Of a stretch of 64,000 nucleotides of DNA, positions 10,990 to 22,899 are shown one piece after another. Position 1 is the first letter of the stretch. Every line of letters begins with the position of its first letter. The position numbers and the translations under genes were made by a program. Source of the DNA: Ligula intestinalis (Eukaryota > Platyhelminthes > Cestoda > Diphyllobothriidea > Diphyllobothriidae); assembly GCA_036362985.1 (NCBI GenBank), contig JAYGXS010000001.1:47317777-47381776 (forward strand). Direction: 5' to 3'. The notes below the pieces were generated by a model. That model did no database searches, was not told the origin of the DNA, and was given only the letters and a program-made list of their open reading frames with translations.

Positions 10990-11343
10990 AGTGACCCAAT
11001 TCGCGTAGACAATCATCGCGCGAAAGCTCACCGATGCCCACGAGTGCACATGTAGTGGCCGCCTACGCCTGTCTGTCTAGCCAATGACCTATAAAGGTCG
11101 ACTCATAAAAGGACCACTCCGGACGCTATAGCGATTCCCGGGCTCACCCTACTTCAGGTGCGGCGTTCTAACCTGCGATTGTTCGCTCATCTGACAGTCA
11201 AATTCCTCTCATCCATCCTCCATTCTTTTTGTACAGAATAAACTGTTCCTGCCACTCTGGTCTCCCATGTCTTCTCTCCACTCTAAGGGACAGGGCCTAA
11301 AGATCGCAGTTGCTAGACTGTAACTTACTCAACCCTCTGCGAT
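10990..11343 (+). repeat. solo-LTR-like repeat (plus orientation)
   Basis: Matches 1089-1440 in reverse complement. Contains AATAAA near 11237 and the 'ccactctggtct' block also found in the 417-bp LTRs. There is no interior and no second LTR nearby, so it is read as a solo LTR left by recombination. Confidence 0.65.
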
Positions 11344-13170
11344 CGATAAACCCATTGAAGAAAATCCCCTTTGTCGATAGATACTCCTTGAACTTTCTTA
11401 CAGGATGAATGCAACAACAAACACCAAACCTGTTTACCCTTATTACTTGCATGCGTCGGACGCTAATAGTCCTTTGCGTTGCTCCACAAATTTAGTCCGA
11501 TCGACTACGTACTGGGTAAGAAATAATAAGAAAAACCTAACTATCAAATCCCACATAGATACAGCCAAAATAAAACAGTCAAATTTACTGATTCACTCTA
11601 AGTCAATATAAAAATAGATGACAACCGCAGAACTCACTCGCCCTGACAAAAAAAGGAACCATGTCCAAAATTGTGATTGAAACGTTGTTACATATTCGCT
11701 TCACGCAACGTAGCTTCACACACCGTAGCTATTACTTTGTCAGATATCACGGGACTTTTGCCCATCATACAGTGTTTTGAAGTAGATTACTTGTTGCATC
11801 AAACTTGATTACCTTTTAGGAAGAGCTTTGAAAATAATTTACAGGCATAGAAGCGTGGTAAATGACATTGCAATTATATAGTTAGTTAAACACGTTTTCT
11901 TCCTAATCTGACACTGTTTCTCCCAACCTTACTTAACAGAGTACTGGACAGTGCTAGGAAAATACATGAATAAAAGACCGACGAACATGATGTTACCTGT
12001 CTTACCGTCAAATTTACGGTACGCAACATTTATCACAAAACAGTAATAAACGCATTGATTCTATCATAAATTATGAGGTTAATTTTCGATAGCACAGTGT
12101 TAAAAACGTACAAACAGACGCTGTTGTAATTTTTTAATTTCTGTCATCTCTCCTTTGGAAACTATTACTTGACCGAACGGTGGAATCGAGCAGTGTAGTC
12201 TGCCTAGTTCTAATTTTATCGAAATTCGAACGGCAACTCGAAGTTTTCCAAGCGCGAAGCTAGATCTCAGAGAGACGCAGTTACAGTCAAATAAAAATAA
12301 TTTTAAAACTCATGACTTTAGAAATCACTGCCAAATCAGATGTGATGTAGAGAGTCGAGGAAGTTTTACAATTTCGCCTTTTGATATACATACGTGAAAT
12401 TGGCTTGACAGTGAGGTTCAACTGCGTTGGGTGCATGCGTGCTTAAGGAATCGTATGTATATAAGACCAACAGAGAAGGTCAAATGCATGTTTTAGAGCC
12501 TTTTGACATGAAACGACGTTTCTATAGACCGGGGTGCAAGAAATATTTTCAAGTATCAGCATTTGAACTTGCAGCCGAAAGTGCAAAACACAAAGCCATA
12601 ACACGCAGCTTTGCTGAGAAACAGCGCAATAACTAAAAAATCCTGACGAGGATCGATTTTGCTTGGATGTCTCTCATGCGCAGAAACGGCATTTCTGATA
12701 GGCTCTTCTTCTTACCCGACTCAGCTTCGCAGTTATTAATGTACGTCGTGGTAACAGCTAATGCTTACTTTCCTTCAGCATTTAATGGCGTTTTCGGAAT
12801 ATCTTTGCAGTCTGCAAAATCAAACAATAATTTCTACTGAATTGTGTTCCTCAGTACGAAAGTTTAATTCGAAATTACAGCACTGTTTTTCCGGAAGAAA
12901 GTTTAACGAGGCAAGGAGACTAACAGAATATATTGACTTCATAAAATTTCGCTACGTCATATTCAGCTGCAACCGGTCATTGCCTATTAATATGATGAAT
13001 TAACTGTCCAATTAAGTATTGAGCTAGAAGGCTGAAACTTGATAGGTAAATAGAGTAGGAGCTATTAGACTTAGATGTGAGTGCATGATGAGGAGGTAGA
13101 GGCGGGCGAAGAATAGGGCAGCAGTCATGCATAAGTGGTAGGTAGGAGGCGTGAGGAGGAATGAGTTCGT
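11344..13170. other. no gene recognised
   Basis: Short frames (for example 69 codons at 12427-12636) lack any recognised motif, so none is called as a gene. Confidence 0.5.
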
Positions 13171-13176
13171 TGGTCG

Positions 13177-13521
13177 TTACCATGGCAATGCGAGGTTGGT
13201 CACATGATCCATCTGCTTACAGAGTTGTGATTTTTTTCTCCGTATTGCAGCGGCCTCCACAAATCGTAGGAGATGCCCGGTCGTCACATAAAGTACGACC
13301 TTAAATGCGGCCCTATGGTTGACCGCATGGCCAGTGTCCATTAAGCGCCTCGAACATGAATTGTTAGGTTTTTTATTTTCCGCCTTGAGCAACCACTTTG
13401 GCATATGTTCAGCTGACCGTGTTGCCAACTGCCTTTGTGTGCGTCCGATGCATTTGCATCCGCAGCTACATGTAAACTCGTAAACACAGTTTGCTGTGAC
13501 ATGCATAGGCAGAATGTCTCA
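13177..13521 (-). pseudogene. PLE GIY-YIG endonuclease fragment (lineage B)
   Basis: The minus-strand frame reads DILPMHVTANCVYEFTC, then CSCGCKCIGRTQRQLATR, EHMPKWL, DTGHAVN and RFVEAAAIRRKKSQLC, and terminates with LALPW. This is the C-terminal GIY-YIG nuclease layout of a PLE, with CVY and CIG in place of GIY and YIG, the arginine of the RTQRQL helix and the glutamate of FVEAAAI retained. The reverse transcriptase part is absent or unrecognisable upstream. It differs from the PLE at 56 kb (YVGETGRLLRTR) and so marks another lineage. Confidence 0.75.
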
Positions 13522-13769
13522 GCTTGGTCTATCTTAAATGTTATTAAAGCACCCGTACCGCAGCGATGCCAACGCAAGTAGGGCGGATACCAGCGAGATA
13601 AGTGACGTTCACTGTAGTGCTCTCAGCAAATGGCCCCAACAGCGTTGGGTTTTGAAACGCAGAGGAGTGTTTGCTTGAGCAAATATTCAAGCCACTTATC
13701 TTGCCAAGTTGAAAGGGTTCGCCAGTGGGAATAGAACGCAATTTTCCTGGATTTATAGATAACATGATT

Positions 13770-16750
13770 CTAATTCTTGGTATCCAGTACTGGCACCACC
13801 TAGGAAGGAACTGTAATAAAGTTGGCTTAGTAGTCCAATTTTTTGCACGACCGTGCTTTTTAGGGGGACGATTATTAGTTGCGAATGATGCTTTACGGTG
13901 TGATATAAGGAACCATATTAGTTCAGAACATTGCTTAGAACATTTCCACTTGAAAATTTTACTGTGGTCATGTAACTATGATCAGGCGAATGCTACAGGT
14001 GTTTTACTGAATACTCTGTGTTAACTTATAATCTTAAAAGGGCACCAGCTGTTATTATCCCCTTACACAATGAAAACCAAATAAAACTGAGATATATAAA
14101 ACTGTAGAGGTAACTAGGCCAGTCTTTTTGTCTCTTTTGATCTCTATAATTGACCTTCTCCGTAGCACTTTTAAACTTAGCCATCTAAAGTTTTGCTGAA
14201 GACATGCACATACAGAGTGTGACCTCCCAGTAAAGTCCTCATAACAAATCATGTCTTTGTACATTTCGAGACGTGTGAGCGTTGAGATTCCCTATCAATT
14301 GAGTTGTATTTTCTGACTTGTGCTATTATAAATTTCAGGAAACCTTTTGCGAGCAAACTTCATCACTTGAACTAGTGAACGCTTCTGAAAGAACAATATA
14401 AATACCACTGAGATAATTGCCGGAGTTGCTTTTTTCATTGACGTAATCTTGTTTATACCGTTGCATGGAAAATATTTATCCTTCATATGTAGGCAAGGGT
14501 GTATTGCAGATCCATGAGAAATGACGGCAGATATATATAAATTTTGTGATAGCAAAGTAGTTATGCTTCTTTACTACACTTGCCAAGTGGTTTCTTGTAT
14601 GTTTTCAGGTCAAAGTAGGGGGTTTAGGCAGTTTTTTTACCGCTTACTATGCTAACAACATGCTTTACTGAATATTACCTTCCATACAATGTCCTCCAAT
14701 ATGACAGAAAAAAGTTTTTGTTTCCATCGCAGTTGCCAACGCTTTAGGTCATTAATTATACACAATAAAGAGATTTAGTTTTTTTGCGATTGATTTCCCG
14801 CGGAGCTACGCTTGACCAAAAGTTGCCAATTATACAACAGCATACTTCGCGATAGCCTGAGGCCCGTTAACAGCCTGGAGGGCGGTAACCAATAGATTTT
14901 TTTCTTTGCCCATCATTTCTGTGGAATGCTATGCCAAAAACAAACGCGTGCCGTAGTGACAGTTTATTCAACTATTAGCTGTTGGGCTGGATGAGAGGTA
15001 AACGCCAATTGTACAGGCTGCAAAACATTCGATGCAAAAATGAAGTGAGAAGGCGTAAAATGGTGAACTATACCTAGAAGCGATGCGAAATATACCTACG
15101 CATGCTCAGAAAATGAATGAATGGGAGAAAGAAAAACAACGTGGTATACAATGTTTACTTTTAGTTTTCACACATGTTTCTATATACAGAGAGCTTTGTG
15201 TAGGAGTTTTCTGCCAACTTTAACGATAAATGTTAAAGTGAACTGAAAGTGTTACTGAGATGGTTTCACCCATGATTGTAATTCAGTAGAATGGTCGAAA
15301 ATTGAAACAAAACAGCCGTGCGTGAAGTCCGATCCATTCGGCGGGACACAGCCATCATTTGAGGTTTGGTGAGGACAAAATATCCGCCTGCCTACACCTG
15401 CCGAGTCTGCCTGCGCAAAGTAGTTAGCCACGCATAGAGGGCGCGGGCAAATAACAGCTCAAGTGACAGTGAAACGAATTACAGAGAGAAGGGATCACGC
15501 GAAGAATGAAGAGTGATGATGAAATTACAGGCATTACCGACTTGGATGCGAGATGCCGAGCAGTCCTCGCATCAATAACAAGCCTGGGTGATGAACGCAA
15601 CGGCAGCTGCGGACGGGGCAATTGCGTCCTATAAATACTGCCTTTTTTAAGCCCTTAGCGTCCTTACTTGCAACTGTTTTTGATGCTGTGTTAGAGTGAT
15701 ATTCCAAAACTTCAGGCCAATAAACTTGATGTTCCAGTGCTCACCTCTTCTTTTTCTTTTTCTTCTGAAGAAATAAAATTCTCGATATTAACCTTTGTTT
15801 ACTTCTCTGCCTATTCCCCCTGTGCATACGAGATATTATCCCGATCTCGATTAGACAAGATGAGTTAACGGCAGCAACTCCGATTTAATGCCAAATCTAG
15901 GCAGGCGGTTTTGGGGGGTAACGCAAGTTTTTATGCAAATCATACAGGACCACGTGCCTGTGACCCAACGAGGGTATTTTGGACTCATTTATGCTTAAAG
16001 AGTAAGCCTCCTGGGTTCAAAGCTCAGGTCATACAGGCATCCGCTACCATCAACGTTATCCGATATTATCAATACGAGGAGATAGTATAAGTTTTCTCGT
16101 CAGAAGTGTTCACCAAACAAGTTCTAAAAATGCTTGTCCCGTTGCACCTGAAGAGTAAATCTGAGTTCCTTGTAGCCGGTTGCACAGAGACCCATAATAA
16201 TATAGCAAACAGTATGTATGTGTAGCAGCTGGTGTAGGCCAGAAAATAAGTGTTCATGTAAGAGATCCTTGCACAAAAATCCTAATGCAGGATTCCGCTG
16301 ACGTTCCTGGCGTCCATGAAATCTCCGTCAGCAGTTTAGGGGTACAGTAAATTGCTCGACTATGCATTCTCAAATTTTTGTTCATTTAAATCTTCAATAA
16401 AGGACACTTCCTAAATAGCCCTCAGCTATCTAGTTAATATGCCAAACAAAGCATTAACCACAAGTTATCTCATTCAATGAGGGCTTTCTTTCACAAGTTA
16501 CACTGAAACGTTTTTGTGCGAACACTACTTTGACGGATGTCCGCGTCAGTCTTTTTTTCCTAAATTCTAATAAATATACACTTTGGAACACTATTTTACG
16601 TGTGAAAGTGAGGATTTTTTCACTGTCGACAAAATAGCGACCGTTTTTCACTCTATTTTAACCATTTTCGTTACGCTATCTCAAAGCCAGACCCTATTTT
16701 GCGGTTTTAAATATATATCAGAAGATAAACTGGCGAGCATATGTTTCTTT
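13770..16750. other. no gene recognised
   Basis: AT-rich, no supported gene. At 15625-15780 a TATAAATACTG box is followed by 'aataaacttgatgttccagtg' and a TTC-rich run. This is the order of landmarks in PLE terminal repeats, so a very degenerate PLE end may lie here. Confidence 0.4.
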
Positions 16751-16754
16751 TCGA

Positions 16755-16902
16755 TGAATTCTCGTCAGGCTTTGACATTTGTATGGTAATTTAATAAATA
16801 AACAATGCGGGTTAATAGAAAAGGGTGCACTATTATTCTTCCAACCCACATAGTTTATTCAGTTAATTACCATAAAAAGGTCAAGGCCTGACGAGAATTT
16901 AT
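16755..16902. repeat. near-perfect 60-bp hairpin (foldback element)
   Basis: Arm 16755-16816 is complementary to 16840-16902 with about ten mismatches. Both carry 'aattctcgtcaggc', 'tatggtaatt' and 'aataaac'/'aataaact'. The loop is about 24 bp. The shape suits a small MITE or foldback; no coding content. Confidence 0.75.
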
Positions 16903-18055
16903 GGAAATATATAGTCACCAATTTATCATCTGAAATTGTCAATGGAAGTTTTTGCAAAGTTTTAAATATAATGCCGTCTATTCATATAAATCACAAAATA
17001 TTGTTCAAACTGCTGACATTGTGCATGTTATATTTACAGGGTACGCATAAAGAAAAACTGGATATCACAAAACATACCTTACTCAAATATTAATATCATA
17101 GCTTAATTTTTGGATGTTACTTATGGACTGCTTGTGCACCTCATTAACCTTTGGATGTGTAGGAACAGGAACTTGGTTGCAGCCATCATTATTCCATTTT
17201 GAGCGTGAGCTTACAAATAGTTCCAAATTATACTTATCAAATACGAATAAACTTCGATTTTACTAAAAGTAGAGAATATTTCCAAATCTTACTTCGCCAT
17301 CTTTGCCTGGCATAAAAAAGAAATGCGTGGGCTGATGACCTAGGTTTTGGTGCATCCTTTCCTCTTATATGAGTGCTCAGTAACTGAAAACCGCGCACTT
17401 TTGCCGGAATACATAGGAAAATGTTTTGTTCCAGCCAAATACGTAATAATTAAGATTGATAAATGCACTCAAAAATATCTTCTATATGAAAAACAGAGTT
17501 CTCTTAAATTATTGCGCAGCCTGCAAGTTAAAAAAAACTAATATAGTTCTTGATCATTATATTTGATGAATTGCGTTTACGTGTATATGCATGAGACGGG
17601 TGGACAGAGTTTAACGGTAATTTGGTACCGATGTGTTCCGGGTACCTTTTCCTGCATTCCACCTAGCATAAGTCTAGCCACCGGCTGCGACCCACGGAAA
17701 AGCCATAAATAGTCCATTTAACTTATCTTCCTCAGCGCCTGGCCACCTGCTCCTTACCGTCGTTGCAAATTGGATATTTTTCAGATATGTAAGCTAGCGT
17801 AAGTTTCGCTAACTTAACCTTAATGGAACGGACTTGGTAAACCAGGACGCGTACAAAGATCTGCGCAGTCAGCTGCAGCAGTTGTTTCACGTCGTACATG
17901 ACGGTACAAGGTACTGTGCACGCTTAAAGTCAATCAATGAATGCAGAGTGTTTAAGGTCAACAATGATACGCATGTAAGCATTCAGAAGTCCAGGTAGGC
18001 GAACGAATGTTATCGATTAATTTATCGGCAAAGCGGAACTTAATTTTTCCTTGAC
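16903..18055. other. no gene recognised
   Basis: AT-rich sequence with short meaningless frames only. Confidence 0.5.
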
Positions 18056-18260
18056 TAGATCGGTGAAACACCTGCATTCATTCATTTATTTATCATCAGG
18101 CAAATACAAAATATAAAGGGAGGGTAGAGTTAACAAAGGTTTAAGCAACCAATCAGCAGTAAGTAGGGGGAGAATGGGGGACAGTAAGAGATCAAGCGGA
18201 AGCGAGGGAGGGGTGAGGAGCCCTACAATTAAGTCATGCCACCCGGTCGTCTCGTCAACG
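17960..18260 (+). repeat. dispersed repeat shared with 62565-62720
   Basis: Shares in order 'catgtaagcattc', 'aggcgaacgaatg', 'catca-ggca', an 'ataaagggagg' block and 'aaccaatc' with 62565-62720. Non-coding; family unknown. Confidence 0.5.
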
Positions 18261-18934
18261 CGTTGTAGCGTCAAAACACCACGTTGTCATTGCAGGAGTG
18301 ACTGAGTCACACGTTCCATCTGCATCCAGGGGGTATGGACTTAACCAACGTTGTTATAGGTAAGCTAGATAGCCCGGACATTCCAGATTATCTTGTCCCC
18401 AATTCGTCAGCAGTTGTGCAGGTGACTTCGCACACTGCCGTAAAGAGTTAGTGTAACTATATCGCAACTGAAAGTCCTCGCCATAATTGAACTGTGCCGA
18501 AAGCCTGCCGGCTGTTGTCCACAATTGCGAATTTTAGTAGTCAGTCACAGGTTAGGACATAAAAAGGCGGAACCAGGTTCCTCCGGATGTGCTATCGCCA
18601 AGAGATGGTAAGCCGCATTGCTATTCTCACCTTCCGGTACCTTAGTTCTGTCTGATATGCAGGCAGTACTGGTGGAATATAGGTAATAAACTTGAAATTA
18701 TTATGCTTGCGGCGAACACTGACTATTATTGTGTTCCCACCCGCTACGGGAAGGATGCGATTATTCATTGCAGTCCTTCTCTACATAATGGTAGATATTA
18801 AAGTGCGCAGCGTGTCTATCTGCTCTAAATTAATGCATGCCTAGGAGAGAAAGTAAATCTGGAAGCACAATTTGGACAATGGGCATTTTCGGATGCTATT
18901 GTCGCCCTAGGTTGTCCTTTTTATGAGCAGATGA

Positions 18935-19100
18935 CTTCAAAGACTCCAGAAGGGAGACCGGAATAGCCATTTACGGCTCACTATTCGTCCCCAGGCAGCC
19001 ATACGCGACCCAGGCTTTTGCAACCGCTGTGGTTCAAGATCACGACCTGTTGGTTAGTGGTCCAATGTTCTATTTATTTAGCCACAGCCTTGCTGTCTTT
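18935..19100 (-). repeat. degenerate tRNA-derived SINE, minus strand
   Basis: The reverse complement shows the SINE body (a 'gtcgcgtatggctgcc' region and 'gtgagccgtaaatggctattcc') and a weakened tRNA-like head. It pairs in inverted orientation with the SINE at 19255-19420. Confidence 0.55.
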
Positions 19101-19254
19101 TCTGATGCAATTGGTTAGGCCTATCTTAATAGGCACTGAACAGCCACTGACTGGACTCACCAATGAGCCGTATAACGAATGTGACCCGTAACGCGACGAA
19201 AAAGCCACATAAACCATTCTTAATAGACTCGATCGCAATCATCAAGAAAACGCG

Positions 19255-19420
19255 CCCATGACTCAATGGTTAGGGCAACGAATTCCTAACCAAGGGGTCT
19301 GAGGTTCCAGCCTCGTGGGTTGGCAACTCTTGAATTGGATACGACTGGCTGAAGATGGCTAATACGCCAGAAATTGCCTTCCTTGTTTCTTCCCCCTTTG
19401 TCAGAAATGCTCTTCCACCT
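19255..19420 (+). repeat. tRNA-derived SINE, plus strand
   Basis: The tRNA-like head 'cccatgactcaatggttagg' is followed by a changed B box and the shared body 'gactggctgaagatggctaa', 'cgccagaaattgcc'. Same family as the copies at 8.8-9.3 kb. Confidence 0.65.
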
Positions 19421-19929
19421 ATTCAGGAAGGCAGGTTTCCGTTAGCTTAGCTGCTGGCTACCTGGCACGGCCACAGCTGATGAATAGTGAAACAGCATTT
19501 AGCGAACGTAGGCTGCGAAAAAAGCAGGCTCCGAGGTCTGGCGAATAAGCAATTGAGGACCAGCAGCTACAGTGCTACCCTGGTGCGGAGAGCTGAGGTC
19601 TGGCGCACTGACTTCCTTATAAACTGCCGCAAGTTCCAATGACGGTACTGTGACATGGAAACTGCGAACCACCATTAAGTAGGTTTGTTTGGCACCGCTG
19701 CCTTTTGGGTAGGTTCTTGAGCAATGATACTAGAGAAAGCACCCTCGAACAAAGAATCCGAGCAACTGATGGGGATTTACCTGCATTAAAAATCCCCGAG
19801 ATTCCTCATGAACATATTCACTTACGATACTGCGATCCATGCTACGGCGTCCACGGGAACCGATGCGCTCCGCAATCCTTGTCCAGCTGTGTGGGCGAAT
19901 AGTATGCCAACTGGACTGCTCAATTTAAA

Positions 19930-20570
19930 ACGGACACTTGGTATTGGCTGCTGGAATTAACGAACACTTCTGGAGCCTTGTGCCCATTATCTGACGGCGT
20001 GCATCCGTCATTCATACCACGGGGATGTTTGTTGCTTGTCTGATGTCCGAATCCTCGACTGAAGTCGATTCCCGCCTCACCTTGTCTCACAGTGGCCCAC
20101 GCAACTCATCTGGTAGATACGGTGGGAATTTTGCAGTTTCAGAACAAGCAAACCATGCAATACTGGCATGGGAACCTGTCAATATCTACATGGATAGCAT
20201 TTGATGAAAGGGTCACTTAACGGGCATTGTTGTCTTCCCGGTGTATGCACAACATCAGCTGCCAAGCAACAAGATAAGTAGAAGTTCGACTCTCAGCTGC
20301 AGGAGATATTTCAAGGATTTCCTCGCCGCGATCTGTTGACGGTTGCCGGAGACTGGAATCACTGAACTGGGCCCAGCGATTTGTCAAAAGCTCACCTTAT
20401 TGGTCGTTTTGGGCTTCGATCTCGATCCGACACTGGTGAGAAGATGCTGCATTTTGCTGATCAGAACAGACTTTTTTGCACCAACACATGCTTTCAGAAT
20501 CGCCCTAAACATCTACTGATCTGGTGTTCAAACGATGGCCATACCACCAATCAGATCCATTACATTACAT
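19930..20570 (+). pseudogene. RTE-type LINE endonuclease domain fragment
   Basis: A broken frame with the apurinic/apyrimidinic endonuclease layout: an N-terminal LGIGCWN-RTL block, DVCCLSDVRI, then RRDLLTVAGDWNHxTGP (the GDWN/GDFN catalytic loop), HLIGRFGLRSRSDTGEKM, LFCTNTCFQNRPKHLLIW and HTTNQIHYI (the C-terminal SQIDYI/SDH-type block, altered). Several stops lie inside. Together with 21400-21770 it looks like one RTE copy of the same family as 1970-4100, interrupted by a PLE fragment. Confidence 0.8.
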
Positions 20571-20624
20571 TACATCGCATTCGCAACCGAGATGATCAAC
20601 AAAGTCACACTGACCCCACATTTT

Positions 20625-21345
20625 AGCAAGCGATGCCGTACGTCACTAACGTCTCAGAGGCCGTAGGCCGCCTTCTTGCACCACTTGGATTTGGAGTCAC
20701 ACACGGGCCGGAGCCAACCGTAATGAAATGAAAGCACACAGTGCCATGGCGAGAAACATCTGGAGTCGTCTATAGGATCTGGTGCGGTTGCGGACAAAGC
20801 AGCTTCTTCAGAAATTGGAAGACGCGAATCGCCGAACATGTGGCAGCAGTGTAGAGAAATGAAGCAGATTCTCAAGTTTCAGCTCAGTGGACGAGATTTT
20901 ATGAGACGGAAGTTCTCACGAGAGGTGACAATCGTACAAGTCGCGAGTTACTTAAGCCGTGGTTTACGGACTCCAGTCTATAAACAAGTGCAACGTCCTG
21001 CTCAATCCATATTCAGTGCTGAGGGTCAATTTGGCCAAAACAAGTTGCCACTTAGGGAACGCAGAGGCCAACGCGTCATCTAATACCAGCGCCAGGGAGC
21101 CAGATGGCCGAGCAATCATCATGTCCAATTCCACCACGTGTGACGAAAGCTTAGCAGATCAGACCCGCACGCCGCTCATTGGCACACAAGCAAGCACTCC
21201 TCCATGATGCGGAGCCGTTAATTGTCATAAGCGTGCAGTAACATAATTAATAACCTTTAAACACTACAATTCCTGCTGCATGAACTACTAGTTTCTGCTA
21301 TTTTCTCCGATAAAGGATCTGCGACAGCTTTCGAAACGTCACGCT
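20625..21345 (+). pseudogene. PLE 3' fragment inside the RTE copy
   Basis: Reads PYVTNVSEAVGRLLAPLG, then GVVYRIWCGCGQSSF, RTRIAEHVAAV-like residues, GDNRTSRELLKPWF and LQSINKCN across frames. These are the tether and GIY-YIG nuclease of the same lineage as the intact PLE at 56 kb. A degenerate 'cgaaacgtcacg' near 21331 marks the remains of its terminal repeat. Stops and shifts throughout. Confidence 0.75.
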
Positions 21346-21399
21346 TACGCGCCTGACCATTTTTTCGTTAGCACATACCTGGAGGTTCCCCTCTGACCC

Positions 21400-21770
21400 A
21401 TGCTCAAAATACCACGTGCGAGATGCCCTGGTGTCGCAAACATCCGACGACGGAGCACTACTGAGGTCCTAAGCACAGAAATTTGGGCCCTTTTTGCGAC
21501 CTGAGCCGACGGTGAATGCAGTAGCAAATGTTTATCACTGAAGAAATCCGCCTACGGGGCAGCTAAGTAAATTACTGGTTTCATTTAGTGGCATAGCAGT
21601 GACTGGATCAGCGGCAGAACCCTGCAGCTGTCGACTGAGATGACTCAACTCAGGTCTCTTAACGATGCTTCATTCCGCCGTCTCCAAAAGCTGACAACAA
21701 AGTTGGCTTGGGATGATCAGCAGAAGTATTAGTCAGAAACAGCGACACCTGTAAAGCAAGCAAAATTTAA
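21400..21770 (+). pseudogene. RTE-type LINE linker region (continuation)
   Basis: Aligns base by base, with substitutions, to 1970-2310 of the first RTE copy: the 'gcagtagcaa-tg-ttatcactgaaga' block, 'cctgcagctgt' and the 'agatgactc--ctcaggtct' block. The frame reads SLNDASFRRLQKLTTKLAWD. It breaks off before the polymerase domain. Confidence 0.8.
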
Positions 21771-22342
21771 CCGTGTGTAAGGTGAAATCTTCACTCACAA
21801 ATCGGGAAGAAACGGGACTGGAATTCCTTTTAGTTCGAGCGCCATGCGTTAAATTACGTGAAAAATTAGGGCTAGTGTTAAGGTGTCGTATACTTACTCC
21901 ATAAAGTTTAACCTATCTGGAATTTTACGCAAAGGGCACTGCATTATCGAGGTCCCTATTCCCAGGTCATAATCAGTAATCAGAGAAATTTTAATGGTGC
22001 AACTGCATCAAAAGGAACGTCAAACAAAATTGTGAAGCGTATCCTTATACAGTTTCTTCAACCGAACCCGCCATACTGGGATTTCGTCCTTGTATAGGCT
22101 GCCAGAAACCCATAACACTTATCGGCCAATACCATCAATTTTCCAAAAAGAGTCTTCACCAACAGTAGCTCTAACTGTACTGATTAAATAAGATGAACTT
22201 TTATTACATTCTGCATTTGCAAAGAATCATGGTGACGATTTCTTTAACTGTCGGAAGAAAAATAAGAAAAATAAGTAAATGTCGTCATTGAAGAAGTATT
22301 GCCTGTGCACGTATTTGCCACAATATGAAAGGATCCACACAA
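21771..22342. other. no gene recognised
   Basis: No motif or long frame seen between the RTE remnant and the left terminal repeat of the minus-strand PLE. Confidence 0.5.
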
Positions 22343-22655
22343 TGATAGTGCTGAAAATTCGATGACCGGGTGGTAGATCAGAAGAAAAAGGAGCGTTTAC
22401 CGGGAGAGGTTTATTATAAGCCTGACGTTTCGGGTAGTGGTCTCGTCTACCCATCCTCAGATACTGGGTACTCTGGCTCAAAGCCCCCGTCTTAATGCCG
22501 TCCTTTTTTGTGTGTGCCTGTTCGACCAATCACGTTTGAGCCACTCTGTGTACCTCTGGCTGTGTCCTCAGTCATCTCGTCACCTGGTCTCCTGCCTGTC
22601 ACCGTGTCACCCTCTTGTGTGTACGTCCCGTGGCCTTTTGTGACGCAATGACTGG
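22343..22655 (-). repeat. 3' terminal repeat (pLTR) of minus-strand PLE
   Basis: 313 bp, direct repeat of 25354-25666. Runs from 'tgatagtgctgaaaattcg' to 'caatgactgg'. Contains a hammerhead-like motif at 22416-22468. Confidence 0.9.
22416..22468 (-). ncRNA. hammerhead ribozyme-like motif (candidate)
   Basis: On the minus strand: CTGAGGA (22454-22460, fits CUGANGA), one extra T, GGGTAG paired with CTACCC (six Watson-Crick pairs, 9-nt loop), GAAA (22428-22431), then ACGTC ending at 22424. Helix I could form from CAGTAT and AGGCTT-type flanks with one G-A mismatch. The matching site in the other pLTR (25430-25480) has lost the core (CTGAATA). The extra base before stem II also occurs at 53412. 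Confidence 0.6.
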
Positions 22656-22899
22656 GGCTCGGAACAAGCACGTTGGCCGCGGCTGCGTAGGCTGGCCGCG
22701 TGGTAATGCCGCATACGCTGGTGTCAGGCCCCCGTGTGTTTCCGGCATGCCCACGCTGACCGTGATGTTGTCTACACACGTGTTTACCTCACGTGCGTCG
22801 GTTTTGGCCTCGTGAGCACTTGGTCAATCGTCCTCCGTCACGCCCGCGTTGTCCGATATCTCCTCCATCCGCGGATAAGAAGGTCCTTCAAACATAAGG

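Noticed and set aside
12427..12636. 69-codon frame with a plausible composition
   Set aside because: No start context, motif or splice evidence; such lengths occur by chance in this many frames.
21320..21345. Another hammerhead motif ('cgaaacgtcacg')
   Set aside because: The GAAA-ACGTC half is present but no CTGANGA core or stem II precedes it.
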